Assembly: GCF_026626705.1 (NCBI RefSeq)
Contig: NZ_JAPNKC010000001.1
Location: 4,030,001-4,094,000, forward strand
Length of the DNA: 64,000 nucleotides
Origin: Pyxidicoccus sp. MSG2
GTDB lineage: Bacteria > Myxococcota > Myxococcia > Myxococcales > Myxococcaceae
Direction of reading: 5' to 3'
A program made the position numbers and the translations under genes. The notes beneath the pieces are model-generated. The model searched no databases. It worked only from the letters and a program-made list of their open reading frames with translations, and was not told the DNA's origin. Numbering within the stretch: position 1 is the first letter of the stretch; the number at the start of each line of letters is the position of its first letter. Below are positions 43,394 to 52,313 of the stretch, piece by piece.

Positions 43394-43665
43394 CACCTGC
43401 TCATGTGCCATGTGGCGGCAGGCCTCCGCGCCACACCCGCCTCCTGGCGCCTTCCCTTGCAGGCGGCCAGTCCCGGAGGTGGCGCAATGGCCAGCCACCC
43501 TGTCAGGTGGAGGGCTCCCGCACCGTCGCCCCAGGTGCGGGCGTCACCGCCACTCCCGGCGACTTGGAGCGACAGCCCCGCTGCCCCATGCTCCGACCCC
43601 TTCATGCAACCCCACCGCACACCACCCCGTCCGGCCCCCTTCCCCGCCCTTCCAGAGCCGCGGCC

Positions 43666-44916
43666 ATGACCGGCGCGCTGCGCGAGGCGATACGGGAGAT
43701 GGCCGGCGGGCTGCCCCGCACGTACTGGGTGCTGTGGACGGGCACGCTCGTCAACCGACTGGGCAGCTTCGTGGTGCCCTTCCTCGCCCTCTACCTCACG
43801 CGCGAGCGCGGCTACTCCGTGGCGCAGGCGGGCCTCGTCGTCTCGCTGTACGGAGCGGGCACGGTGCTCGCCGGGCCGCTGGGCGGCACGCTCGCGGACA
43901 AGGTGGGCCGCCGCTTCACGCTGGCCGCCGGCCTCTGGCTGGGCTCGGGCGGCATGCTCTTCCTCGGCTTCGCCCGCGAGCCCCAATGGATTGCCGTGGC
44001 CGCCTTCACGCTCGGCGTCCTCGGAGAGCTGTACCGGCCCGCGGTGTCCGCCGCCATCGCGGACGTGGTGCCGCCCCTGGACAGGGCCCGCGCCTACAGC
44101 CTCTTCTACTGGGTCATCAACCTGGGCTTCTCCATCTCCCTCCCGCTGGCCGGGCTGATGACCCGCTTCGGCTACGTGGCGCTCTTCATCGCCGACGCCA
44201 TCACCACCTTCGTCTACGGCTGCTGCGTCTGGCTGTTCCTCCCGGAGACGCGTCCCCCACGCCAGGCCACCGCGGCAGGCACCGCCGCGCACAGCTCGCT
44301 GCTCGCGCCCTTCAAGGACCCCACCTTCCTCGCCTTCGGCCTGCCCATCTTCGCGGTGGCCCTCATCTTCTTCCAGGGACAGGTGGCGCTGCCGCTGGAC
44401 CTGGGCCAGAAGGGGCTGACGCCGGCGCAGTTCGGCTCGGTGCTCGCCGTCAACGGCGTCCTCATCGTCGTGCTGCAGCCCTTCACGGGCCGGCGGGTGG
44501 GCCGCATGCGCCGGGCCCATGCGCTGGCCCTGGCCGGGGTGCTCACCGGCGTGGGCTTCGGGCTGCACACGCTCTCGGCCAACATGGGGCTGGCCATTCT
44601 CGCCGTGGTGGTGTGGACGCTGGGAGAGATTGCCCAGGCTCCGGTGGCCTCCACCGTGGTGGCGGACCTCGCTCCGGCCGAGCTGCGCGGCAGCTACCAG
44701 GGCGCCTACCACATGCTCTGGGGGCTGGCCGCCTGTGCCGCGCCCGCGGTGGGCGGACAGGTGCTGGGCCGCTTCGGCGCCACCTCGCTGTGGCTCGGCT
44801 GTCTCGTCGTGGGCGTGGCCGCGGCCGGCTGGCACCTGGCCATCGCCGGAGCGCGGCGCCGCCGCCTGGACACGCTGCGCACCCTGCGCCCCGAGGTGAG
44901 CGCCAGCGCGGACTGA
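43666..44916 (+). CDS. MFS transporter
   Basis: 416 residues with 12 predicted TM helices. The conserved loop 2-3 motif appears as GGTLADKVGRRFTLAAG (GxxxDxxGRR), and a central cytoplasmic loop near residue 195-215 (PETRPPRQATAAG) splits two six-helix halves. Resembles the drug/metabolite exporter branch (SAO1-like or MdtH-like). Substrate unknown. The ATG at 43666 begins just before TM1; the longer frame upstream has no MFS character. Confidence 0.92.
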   Translation: MTGALREAIREMAGGLPRTYWVLWTGTLVNRLGSFVVPFLALYLTRERGYSVAQAGLVVSLYGAGTVLAGPLGGTLADKVGRRFTLAAGLWLGSGGMLFLGFAREPQWIAVAAFTLGVLGELYRPAVSAAIADVVPPLDRARAYSLFYWVINLGFSISLPLAGLMTRFGYVALFIADAITTFVYGCCVWLFLPETRPPRQATAAGTAAHSSLLAPFKDPTFLAFGLPIFAVALIFFQGQVALPLDLGQKGLTPAQFGSVLAVNGVLIVVLQPFTGRRVGRMRRAHALALAGVLTGVGFGLHTLSANMGLAILAVVVWTLGEIAQAPVASTVVADLAPAELRGSYQGAYHMLWGLAACAAPAVGGQVLGRFGATSLWLGCLVVGVAAAGWHLAIAGARRRRLDTLRTLRPEVSASAD

Positions 44917-44954
44917 GCCTCACGAGAAGCAACGGGGGCCCGCATCCGGACAAT

Positions 44955-44977
44955 CCCGTTACAGCAGCAACGGGTTT
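44955..44977 (+). terminator. Weak hairpin after MFS gene
   Basis: cccgtt / aacggg stem (6 bp, 8-nt loop) followed by TTT, 39 nt after the MFS stop. Confidence 0.35.
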
Positions 44978-44994
44978 GACGTCACACACCCCGG

Positions 44995-45108
44995 TCAGGT
45001 CGGGATGATGGCGAGCAGGGTGAGGATGATGAAGGCGACGAAGATGAACAGCGCGGCGGCGAGGTTCAGGTCGCTCTCGTGGAGCAGGTAGTTGAAGTCG
45101 AGTCGCAT
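44995..45108 (-). CDS. Tiny single-span membrane protein (37 aa)
   Basis: MRLDFNYLLHESDLNLAAAL start, then an uninterrupted hydrophobic helix (FIFVAFIILTLLAIIP) and stop. The polar N-terminus plus one TM helix, an ATG with GGGG about 9 nt upstream and isolation between two genes argue for a real short gene. Function unknown. It is too short for composition alone to prove coding. Confidence 0.6.
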   Translation of the reverse strand: MRLDFNYLLHESDLNLAAALFIFVAFIILTLLAIIPT

Positions 45109-45233
45109 GGCGGTGTCCCCGTGGAAGCCCCTTCAAGAGGGGCTACGGGAGGCACCGTCTGTGATTGCGAGCACGCACCGGCCTCGCCCCTGGGACGCCC
45201 GTGTGACGGGCGACGGGGGCGGGGCTTCACGCG

Positions 45234-47045
45234 CTACAGGCCGAGGAGGGCCTCGGGGCGGTTGAGACCGCGCGCGCGGCCGAGCGGCTGGAGGATGTCC
45301 GGCGGGGGCGCGTCCGCGGTGAGCAGCAGCGCCCGCACGGCCGTCTCCACCACGTCCTCGGCGCCCGGGCGCACCATGCCCCGGCGCGCGTCCTCCACGC
45401 GCTTGCCGCGGTAGGTGTCGAAGCGCTCCTTCACCCGGCGGGCCACGTCGGCCACGGCCTTGTCGCCCACCTCCACGCGCAGCTCCAGCTCGTTGCGCAG
45501 CTGCACCGGGTCCGCGAGCACGCCGTAGCGGTCATAGCCCTTGTGCGCCACGTCCTCGTGCGCCACCGCGTAGTCCTGCGTCTGGGGGGCCACCACGCCC
45601 GCGTCCTTGATGAGGTCCTTCATCACCGCGGTGACGGAGGCGGTGACGGTGAGCCGGTGCAACTGCACGTCGTAGACGAAGTCCGAGTACATGGGCTCCT
45701 CCACGGTGACGGGCTCGCGGAAGGCGGTGTCGCGGTTGCGCTGCACGTCGATGCGCTGCGTCTCCGACTTGTCCAGCGCCGCCTCCAGCGCCTTCTCCTT
45801 CTCCTTCACCGCGGTGGCCTTCTGCACGAGCAGTTGCTCCTCCTGCGCGCACACGCCGCTGGCGCAGCGGGCGGGGTTGCAGTCGCCCGGGAGCTGTCCC
45901 GGCTCCTTCGCCTCGCGGGCCGCCTCGCCGCACTCCTGCAGGGCCTCGCGGCACTCGCGGCGCTCGCGGTCCCGGCAGCGCTCGGCGCCCTCGCGCACGG
46001 TGAGCAGCTCGGCCTGCATGCGCAGGTACTCGCGCAGCGCCGCCGCCTGCTTGCGGTCGGTCTCCTCCAGGGTGCGCTCGGACTGGAGCAGCTTGCCCTC
46101 GAAGCCCGCGCGGCGCGGGTTGGGCACGGAGCGGTTGCCCGCGAGGTAGCGCTGCGTGCGCTGCGAGTCCTCCGTCACCTTCAGCGGCAGCACGCGCTCC
46201 AGCGACAAATCCAACCGCACGCCCTCGCGGCCCTCGGGGGCTTCCGTCACCACGCGCAGGGGGAGCTGCGTGGGCAGCATCGTCGCCAGCCGGCCGGCCG
46301 ACAGGCGCTGCACCACGTCCGGCGCTCCGGCGCGGTCCTCCACGGGCGCGGCCACCACGAGGAAGGCCACCTCGTCGCGCAGCTTCTGCCGCACCGCCTC
46401 GGCCCGCTCGCGAGCGGCGGTGGCGCCCACGCGCTCCTGGTCCGCGCGCACGTACGCCACCAGCGCGTTGCCCAGCTTGCCCGCCTTCTCCAGGGTGTCG
46501 CCGGTGCCGAACCAGCGCTTCGCCCACGCCACCTGCACGCCGTCCACGCCCCGCTTCGCGCCCGCGTGGTCCGGGGCCACGGCCAGCACCGCGTCGAACT
46601 CGGCGCGCGCCTCCTTCAGCCGCTCCTCCTTCAGCGCCGTCTGGCCCACCGCCACGCGCTGGTCCAGCGTCTGGCCCAGCAGCTCGCGCGCGGGCCCGTT
46701 CTCCGCGTTGAGCTCCAGCGCGCGCACCAGTCGCTTCATGGCGCCGTCGAGGTCACCGCTGGCGTGGACGCTCCGGGCCTCCTCCAGCACCACGTCGCTC
46801 CAGGCCGTGCGCACCTTGCCCAGCTTCACCTTCACCTCGGACGCCTCGGGGTCCGCGGCGAGCGCGCGCAGGTAGGCGGCCTCGGCCTCCGCCCACTTCT
46901 GCTGCTGGCTGGCGGTGTCGCCCTCCTTCACCGCGCGGGAGAAGGCGGAGCAACCCGTGAGGGCGAGCAGCGTGGCCAGGGCCAGGGCTCCCAGCCAGCG
47001 GGAAGCGGCGGGAGCGGAGTGGGGACTTCGGGCGGGGGTAGGCAC
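45234..47045 (-). CDS. TPR-like lipoprotein, unknown
   Basis: 603 residues. Lipoprotein signal with lipobox ALTGC (~Cys32), then TPR-type helices (KWAEAEAAYLRALAADPEASEVKVKLG, GAMKRLVRALELNAENGPARELLG, ARAEFDAVLAVAPDHAGAKRG), a mixed middle, a Cys-rich coiled-coil segment (AERCRDRERRECREALQECG, C-N-P-A-R-C-A-S-G-V-C) and a C-terminal helical domain. Probably an outer-membrane-attached scaffold. The start is GTG at 47045, chosen because it is the first start before the signal; there is no ATG in frame near it. Confidence 0.75.
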   Translation of the reverse strand: MPTPARSPHSAPAASRWLGALALATLLALTGCSAFSRAVKEGDTASQQQKWAEAEAAYLRALAADPEASEVKVKLGKVRTAWSDVVLEEARSVHASGDLDGAMKRLVRALELNAENGPARELLGQTLDQRVAVGQTALKEERLKEARAEFDAVLAVAPDHAGAKRGVDGVQVAWAKRWFGTGDTLEKAGKLGNALVAYVRADQERVGATAARERAEAVRQKLRDEVAFLVVAAPVEDRAGAPDVVQRLSAGRLATMLPTQLPLRVVTEAPEGREGVRLDLSLERVLPLKVTEDSQRTQRYLAGNRSVPNPRRAGFEGKLLQSERTLEETDRKQAAALREYLRMQAELLTVREGAERCRDRERRECREALQECGEAAREAKEPGQLPGDCNPARCASGVCAQEEQLLVQKATAVKEKEKALEAALDKSETQRIDVQRNRDTAFREPVTVEEPMYSDFVYDVQLHRLTVTASVTAVMKDLIKDAGVVAPQTQDYAVAHEDVAHKGYDRYGVLADPVQLRNELELRVEVGDKAVADVARRVKERFDTYRGKRVEDARRGMVRPGAEDVVETAVRALLLTADAPPPDILQPLGRARGLNRPEALLGL

Positions 47046-47134
47046 GGCCGCATCTTCGGGGAAAGCTCTCCCCGGGTGAAGACTTCGACCGCATGCCCGC
47101 CTGCCCCCCGGCCCGGGAGCAGGCCCTGTTGCCC

Positions 47135-47889
47135 CTATCCGCCACCCGCCCGGGCCGGCTTCCGTGACACCCGTGCCGCCATCGCGTCCACCAGGACGCG
47201 CAGCTTGGGCAGGCGCTGGGCCCGCGCGGGGAAGTACAGGAAGAGGCCCGGCACGACGGGTCCGTAGTCGGGCAGCACCTGCTCCAGCGTACCCGCCTTC
47301 AGGTCCTGCGCCGCGGCCTGCTCGTTGACCTAGGCCAGCCCGGCGCCCCACCGCGCCGCGGACACCATCAGCACCGCGTCGTCGGTGACGAAGGGCCCGC
47401 GCACGGCCATCTGGCACTCGCGCCCGCCCTTCTCCAATTCCCAGACATAGCGCTGTCCCGAGGAGCTCATGCGGAAGCCGATGCAGTCAGGCCCCAGCAA
47501 ATCCCCGGGCCGCCGCGGCCGTCCCTTGCGCGCGAGGTACGCGGGAGCGCCCACCATGATGAAGCGGACCGGTGGGGACACCCGCACGGCCCCACCAGGT
47601 CCTTCTCGATGAACTCGCTCAGGCGCACGCCGGCGTCGTAGCCGTCCGCGACGATGTCCACGTTGCGGCCGTCCACGGACACGTCCACCGACAACTCCGG
47701 ATGGCGGGCCAGCAGCCCCGGCACCACCGGCTCGATGACGAGCGGCACCGCGATGCGCGGCACCGTCAGCCGCAGCGTGCCGGCCACATGGGACATCCCC
47801 TCCTGCACCTCCTCCACCGCGGCCAGGGCCTCGTGCAACGCGGGGCCCGCACGCTCCCGCTCTCGCACGCCGACCCGGGTCACCCTCAC
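47135..47889 (-). pseudogene. LysR-family regulator, truncated, frameshifted and with nonsense codon
   Basis: The substrate-binding half of a LysR regulator can be read across two frames: RLTVPRIAVPLVIEPVVPGLL…GYDAGVRLSEFIEKDLVG, then after a one-base loss in a G-run (47590-47593) RVSPPVRFIMVGAPAYLARKG…ARWGAGLA. An in-frame TAG (47331-47333) replaces the expected Tyr of GLAYV, and the C-terminal VNEQAAAQDLKAGTLEQVLP…LRVLVDAMAARV continues to a stop at 47135. The N-terminal HTH is missing upstream of 47889. So it is a decayed gene with no DNA-binding domain. Confidence 0.85.
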
Positions 47890-48036
47890 TCCATGCCTGG
47901 GTTCGACCAGACCTGATTGTCGAGGCGCACACGCAAAATTACAGCGATATTGCCCGGGTTTATGCTGGCTGGATATATTTGCCCGCAGCCCCGCATGGCC
48001 GGTCGCCTCCCTGCCCGGTTCGCCATCGACCTCACC

Positions 48037-48906
48037 ATGGATCCTGCTCTCCGAATGGTGTCACCCCAGCCCCGGCAGATTGTACGAACGGTGCTCCACG
48101 AGGCCCTGGAGAGTCGGCTCGGAGGCGAGGTGGTGGTGAAGTCCGCCGCCGTCTCCGGGCGCATCTTCGTGGTGGAGCGGAAGGTGGCCTGGGCCGTCAT
48201 CACCGAGCCCGCCACGCCCAACTTCGCGGCGCTGCTCGTCGAGCAACGGCTGGTCAGCCGCGAAGACCTGGAGCAGGTGATGACGGAGTGCCGCAAGAGC
48301 GGCGGCAACTTCTGCGAGATGCTCGTGTCCTGGGGCCTCGTGGCGCGCGAGCGCGTGCGCGAGCTGCTGCGCGGGCACCTCGCCGGCCAGCTGGAGACGC
48401 TGCTGGCCACTCCGGACGCGCAGGCCCTCTTCGTCCCGCAGACTCGCGCCTACTCCAGCCAGCTGACCTTCGGACTGGAGGAGCTGGTGTCCCCCGTTTC
48501 GCAACACCCCACCCCGCACGCACAGCAAGAAAGAGCCGTCATGCCGAACGTGAAGCAGTCCCTGGAAGAGTCGCTGAAAATCGATGGAGCCTTCGCGGCC
48601 TGCCTGGTGGACGCCAAGAGCGGCATGAGCCTCGGCGCCATCGGCGGCGGCCCCGCCTTCAACGTCGAAGCAGCGGCCGCGGGCAACACCGAGGTGGTGC
48701 GCGCCAAGCTGAAGACGATGAACGCGCTCGGCCTCAAGGACAAGATCGAGGACATCCTCATCACGCTCGGCGAGCAGTACCACGTCATCCGCCCGCTCGC
48801 GTCTCGCGACGGCCTGTTCCTCTACGTCGCCCTGCACCGCGCCAACGCGAACCTCGCCATGGCCCGCTTCAAGCTGGCGGACATCGAGAAGGGGCTGGCG
48901 CTCTGA
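48037..48906 (+). CDS. Two-domain protein with C-terminal roadblock/LC7-like domain
   Basis: 289 residues. N-terminal half has a DUF4388/GspE-N-like pattern (SGRIFVVERKVAWAVITE, FAALLVEQRLVSREDLEQVMTEC, MLVSWGLVARERVRELL). The C-terminal 122 residues start MPNVKQSLEESLKIDGAFAACLVDAKSG and end ARFKLADIEKGLAL, a roadblock/LC7 fold typical of MglB-type regulators of small GTPases. No GTPase gene is adjacent. The start is uncertain: 48037 or 47995 for the full protein, and the in-frame ATG at 48541 could produce the roadblock domain alone. Confidence 0.72.
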   Translation: MDPALRMVSPQPRQIVRTVLHEALESRLGGEVVVKSAAVSGRIFVVERKVAWAVITEPATPNFAALLVEQRLVSREDLEQVMTECRKSGGNFCEMLVSWGLVARERVRELLRGHLAGQLETLLATPDAQALFVPQTRAYSSQLTFGLEELVSPVSQHPTPHAQQERAVMPNVKQSLEESLKIDGAFAACLVDAKSGMSLGAIGGGPAFNVEAAAAGNTEVVRAKLKTMNALGLKDKIEDILITLGEQYHVIRPLASRDGLFLYVALHRANANLAMARFKLADIEKGLAL

Positions 48907-48959
48907 GCGAGCGGCCTCCCGCTCTCCTCACGGCGTGAGCCCGTCCGCCCCACGAGCGA

Positions 48960-48986
48960 GGCGCCGCGCCCCCACCGCGCGGCGCC
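48960..48986 (+). terminator. GC hairpin after the roadblock gene
   Basis: Perfect 10-bp stem ggcgccgcgc / gcgcggcgcc, 7-nt loop, 54 nt after the stop. No U-tract. A palindrome gtgcatgcac follows at 48990-48999. Confidence 0.5.
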
Positions 48987-49172
48987 CCCGTGCATGCACA
49001 GGTGCACCCGGGACGTTAGACAGGACCACCCTCTCTGCTGGACCCCATGAGGCAGGGCCCGCATATCGCGCGGACCGCCCGGGGGTGCGTCGGGAATGAC
49101 GCGTCGCACCAGCCGGTAGAGGAAATCAGCATCCCGGGAATCAGCACCCACGAGGGGGGCGAGAGAGTCACC

Positions 49173-49409
49173 ATGTCCTGTCCACAGCCGCGACCTACCG
49201 AGTTCCGTCTTCCGCTACGCGCCGAGACCTTCTCCATCGAAGAGCACCGCAACGTGCACTGCCGCTTCTACGGCGGCTGCATCGACGTGGCGGTGAAGAA
49301 GGACTGGGACAGCTTCACCTGCGCCAAGTGCCCCATGTTCCGCCAGGACCGGGCGCCGGGCGCGGACACCTACGCCTTCAATCAGCCCGCGGATGCAGGC
49401 AGGCCGTAG
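49173..49409 (+). CDS. Small Cys-rich protein (78 aa)
   Basis: Four cysteines in C-R-F-Y-G-G-C…C-A-K-C spacing (CRFYGGCIDVAVKKDW, FTCAKCPMF) suggest a zinc or iron binding fold in the second half. The N-terminus MSCPQPRPTEFRLPLRAETF has no signal. ATG at 49173 has a GAGAGAG site upstream; the frame is open 42 codons further but not protein-like. Family not recognised. Confidence 0.65.
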   Translation: MSCPQPRPTEFRLPLRAETFSIEEHRNVHCRFYGGCIDVAVKKDWDSFTCAKCPMFRQDRAPGADTYAFNQPADAGRP

Positions 49410-49548
49410 CCTGCCCGGCAGTCGGAGGGACGGGCCCGGGCCCCGAGCGCTCCCATGGGACGAGCACGCGCGAGCGCCGGGGTTCTAGCGCAGCGGCGGA
49501 GACGAATCTCCGGAGCCCTGCCCCTCCTTCCGAGAAGTGAGCCCTTGA

Positions 49549-49956
49549 ATGCCCCGCCGTCCCGTCATCGTACTGGCCGAGGATGATGCCGCCCTGCGCG
49601 AGACGATGACGGAGGCCCTCGAGCTGGAGGGCTACCGCATCCTCGCCTGTGAGAACGGCTTCGCCGCGCTGAAGGCCTTCTTCGCCGAGCCCTGCGTGGA
49701 CGTGCTGGTGCTGGACTGGAGACTGCCCGACATCGAGGGCGGGGACCTCATCCGGCTGCTGCACGTGCAGCGTGAACTGGCGGAGCTTCCCGTCGTGCTG
49801 ACCACCGGCCTGGACCTGGAGCTGCCTGGCTTCGAGGGCGCGGTGTGCCTGCTGCGCAAGCCCTTCGCCCCCGGCGAGCTGTCGCGCCTCCTCAGCCGCC
49901 TCACCCACCCGGGCCGCTGCGAATGCGCGCCGCCGCACGCCGCGCGCGTGGCCTGA
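49549..49956 (+). CDS. Single-domain response regulator (receiver)
   Basis: 135 residues. Receiver fold with acidic pair in VLAEDDAALRETM (Asp12/13), phospho-acceptor Asp in LVLDWRLPD, Thr in VLTTGLDL and Lys in LLRKPFAPGEL. No output domain; a short Cys/His tail (RCECAPPHAARVA). Orphan: no kinase lies beside it. It probably works by protein contact, like CheY/DivK types. Confidence 0.92.
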   Translation: MPRRPVIVLAEDDAALRETMTEALELEGYRILACENGFAALKAFFAEPCVDVLVLDWRLPDIEGGDLIRLLHVQRELAELPVVLTTGLDLELPGFEGAVCLLRKPFAPGELSRLLSRLTHPGRCECAPPHAARVA

Positions 49957-50132
49957 CGCCGCGAGGGTGACACCCGCGCACCCGCTTCCGTCCTCCAGTT
50001 CCCCTCCCACCGCCCCGCTGTGCGCCAGCGCACCTCGTCCTGTCTCTGGAGACAGTGGGCATGGGTGTGTTGCGGCTCCAGCTTGCCGGGCAACCGGCTT
50101 GGGCTCGGGTACGCCGCCGGACGGGAGGCGCC

Positions 50133-51050
50133 ATGCTCCGCCAGTTGCTGCTGTCCGACTACGGAACCGAGGGCCCCTGCGCGGGCAACGGCTGGGCCCT
50201 GGTGCAGGCGGAGTTCCCCACGGTGGTGGTGGCCCCGCTCTCCGCCGGCCGGGGCATGCGCGTGCTGCGCCTGGACGTGTCCGAGTGGGGCTCACTGGAC
50301 TTCGACCCCATCACCTGGGACGCGCGCGTCTTCGGCGCCGACGAGGCCTCCGAGCAGCTCGCGCTTCACCTGGAGGGCGCGCGGGGCGAAGCGCTCGTCC
50401 TCGCCGCGCTCGAGGTCCTCACCCGCTACCAGGGCCTCGTGGGCCGCCGCAACGAGGCGTCCGCGGCCCCGCTCTTCGACCGGGTGCTGGCGCGCCACCG
50501 CGCGCTGCATGACCTGGCCCGTCCCCTGGTGCGCGCGGACTACCAGCACGCGCTGGACGCGTGGCAGTGGGTGCTGCGGCTGCGCCCGGACGCGAACCTC
50601 GCGGTGCAGGCCGCCGCCCTCTTCCACGACGTGGAGCGGCTGGTGTCCGAGGCGGACCGGCGCGTGGAGCACCGGGCCCAGGACGCCCAGTCCCTCGAGG
50701 ACGCCCCCGGCGCGGAGCTGGCGCGCAAGGTGCTCAAGGAGGTGGGCACGGACGTGGCCATCTGCCAGCGCGTGAAGGAGCTGGTGACGCAGCACGAGCG
50801 CCCCGGAGACGACCCGGACCTCGCGCTGCTCAACGACGCGGACGCGCTGTCGTTCTTCTCCCTCAACGCCTCCGCCTTCATCCGCTACTTCGACGCGGAG
50901 CTCAGCCGGCACAAGGTGGCGAACACGCTCGCGCGCCTGCGCCCGGAGCAGCGGCGGCGGCTGGGGCAGATGCGCTTCGCCCCGACGGTGAAGAACCTCC
51001 TCGACGTGCAGCTCGCCTCCGCGTCGCTCTACGACGACGGACCGGCCTGA
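50133..51050 (+). CDS. HD-domain phosphohydrolase-like protein
   Basis: 305 residues. QAAALFHDVERLVSEADRRVEHRAQDAQSLED carries the HD pair and a following His, and a distal Asp/Asn set is seen in LLNDADALSFFSLNASAFIRYFDAE. Together these resemble a metal-dependent HD fold. An N-terminal ~100 residues (MLRQLLLSDYGTEGPCAG) are of unknown type. GGGAGG 5 nt before the ATG. The FRG-domain gene follows 96 nt later on the same strand. Confidence 0.7.
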   Translation: MLRQLLLSDYGTEGPCAGNGWALVQAEFPTVVVAPLSAGRGMRVLRLDVSEWGSLDFDPITWDARVFGADEASEQLALHLEGARGEALVLAALEVLTRYQGLVGRRNEASAAPLFDRVLARHRALHDLARPLVRADYQHALDAWQWVLRLRPDANLAVQAAALFHDVERLVSEADRRVEHRAQDAQSLEDAPGAELARKVLKEVGTDVAICQRVKELVTQHERPGDDPDLALLNDADALSFFSLNASAFIRYFDAELSRHKVANTLARLRPEQRRRLGQMRFAPTVKNLLDVQLASASLYDDGPA

Positions 51051-51146
51051 AGCAGCGGGAAGTCCCGCTCTCGCGCCTGGCCGGGATATACGCACCGGGA
51101 CGCCGTGTTTCGTCATGCAGGACACGGGCGGAGGGACGGGCACGCC

Positions 51147-51935
51147 ATGCGGGAGCAACGGGTCGGCACATGGCTGGAGCTGCAGGACGCGCTCTTCGCG
51201 GGCTCCTGGAACGAGCGCCTGGGACGGCACCGCCCCAGCTTCGTCTTCCGGGGCATGCCGCACGTGGAGCACGATTTGTCCACGGCGCTCAACCGCCAGG
51301 GGATGTTCGTGCGGCAGGAGCGGGACTTGCTGCGCGCCTTCCGCAAGTACGCGCACGCCTCGGCGCAGCAGCAGATGACGTCCGTCTGGGACTGGCTGGC
51401 GCTGGCCCAGCACCACGGGCTGCCCACGCGACTGTTGGACTGGACGTTCAGTCCGAATGTCGCGCTGCACTTCCTCACCGAGGACTCGGAGCTGGCGGGC
51501 CAGGACGGCGTGGTGTGGTGCGTGGACTACCACGAGACGAACCGCCTGCTGCCCAGGCCCCTGAAGGCCCAGCTCCAGCAGGAGGGCGCGGACGTCTTCA
51601 CCGCGGACATGCTGGCCGCGGTGGCTGGTGACTTGAGCGCGTTCGACCGGATGACGAAGCACCCCTTCGTGCTCTTCTTCGAGCCGCCGTCGCTGGACGC
51701 GCGCATCGTCAACCAGTTCGCGCTCTTCTCGGTGATGAACGGGCCCGCGCTGCGCCTGGACGAGTTCCTCGAGGACCAGAAGAAGGGCGTGCGCAAGCTC
51801 ATCATCCCCGCCGCCCTGAAGTGGGAGGTGCGCGACAAGCTGGACCAGGCCAACGTCACCGAGCGCGTGCTCTTCCCCGGCCTGGACGGGCTGAGCCGCT
51901 GGCTGCGCCGCTACTACAGCCCGCGGCCCCGCTGA
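51147..51935 (+). CDS. FRG-domain protein
   Basis: 262 residues. The defining FRG motif is in SFVFRGMPHVEHDL (~31-44), followed by LALAQHHGLPTRLLDWTFSPNVALHF (~84-110) and GVVWCVDYHE, the core of the FRG fold. This domain is related to ADP-ribosyltransferase-like folds and recurs in bacterial defence and stress loci; its chemistry is unproven. MREQRVGTWLELQDALF begins the domain, so the start at 51147 is preferred to 51105. Possibly co-transcribed with the HD-domain gene. Confidence 0.85.
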   Translation: MREQRVGTWLELQDALFAGSWNERLGRHRPSFVFRGMPHVEHDLSTALNRQGMFVRQERDLLRAFRKYAHASAQQQMTSVWDWLALAQHHGLPTRLLDWTFSPNVALHFLTEDSELAGQDGVVWCVDYHETNRLLPRPLKAQLQQEGADVFTADMLAAVAGDLSAFDRMTKHPFVLFFEPPSLDARIVNQFALFSVMNGPALRLDEFLEDQKKGVRKLIIPAALKWEVRDKLDQANVTERVLFPGLDGLSRWLRRYYSPRPR

Positions 51936-51945
51936 AGCCTTGCGC

Positions 51946-52155
51946 CTACGCGGGCACGTGGCGCTGGTCGTCGTAGTCCAGCGCGTGGGGGTCGTTCATC
52001 GTGGTGTCCCCCGTCAGGCCCGCCGCCCGCTGCTGCTCGACGAGCTCGCGTAGATCCTTCACGCGCTTGTTGCCGAAGGCGCCGCCGATGATGACCGCCA
52101 GGATGAGCCCGTAGAAGATGACGACGCCCAGCAGCGTGAATCCAAGAAGCGCCAT
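51946..52155 (-). CDS. Small single-span membrane protein (69 aa)
   Basis: N-terminal TM helix (MALLGFTLLGVVIFYGLILAVIIGG) then a charged helix (NKRVKDLRELVEQQRAAGL) and an acidic tail. GGAGGT 8 nt before the ATG is a near-perfect ribosome site. Convergent with the FRG gene. Function unknown. Confidence 0.78.
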   Translation of the reverse strand: MALLGFTLLGVVIFYGLILAVIIGGAFGNKRVKDLRELVEQQRAAGLTGDTTMNDPHALDYDDQRHVPA

Positions 52156-52313
52156 GCGGTAGACCTCCGTGTCGGGGGCCGCGCGCCAGGGGCGGGCGGC
52201 CGCGTTGACTCCACCCCGCCAAGATGTGTCCTGCCGCCGTTCGCGGCTCCGCCTCCCCGGACGCTCGCCCGCTGGCCGCCCGCCACCAGGGCAGGCGGCC
52301 GGCCGGGAGCCCG

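Larger units (their letters stand above)
43239..43665 (+). other. Intergenic region before the MFS gene
   Basis: 427 bases with no credible gene. It holds a run of eight G (43243-43250), a 17-nt inverted repeat with a 37-nt loop (43252-43322) and a perfect 10-bp GC hairpin (43364-43393). These structures may be the terminator of the ADYC gene and/or leader structures for the MFS gene. Confidence 0.6.

Noticed and set aside
43153..43665. 170-codon N-terminal extension of the MFS transporter
   Set aside because: Pro/Arg/Ser-rich, overlaps the ADYC gene end and contains the hairpins; MFS similarity begins at 43666.
45234..47417. 124-codon N-terminal extension of the TPR-like lipoprotein
   Set aside because: It would run through the LysR pseudogene in another frame and bury the lipobox signal.
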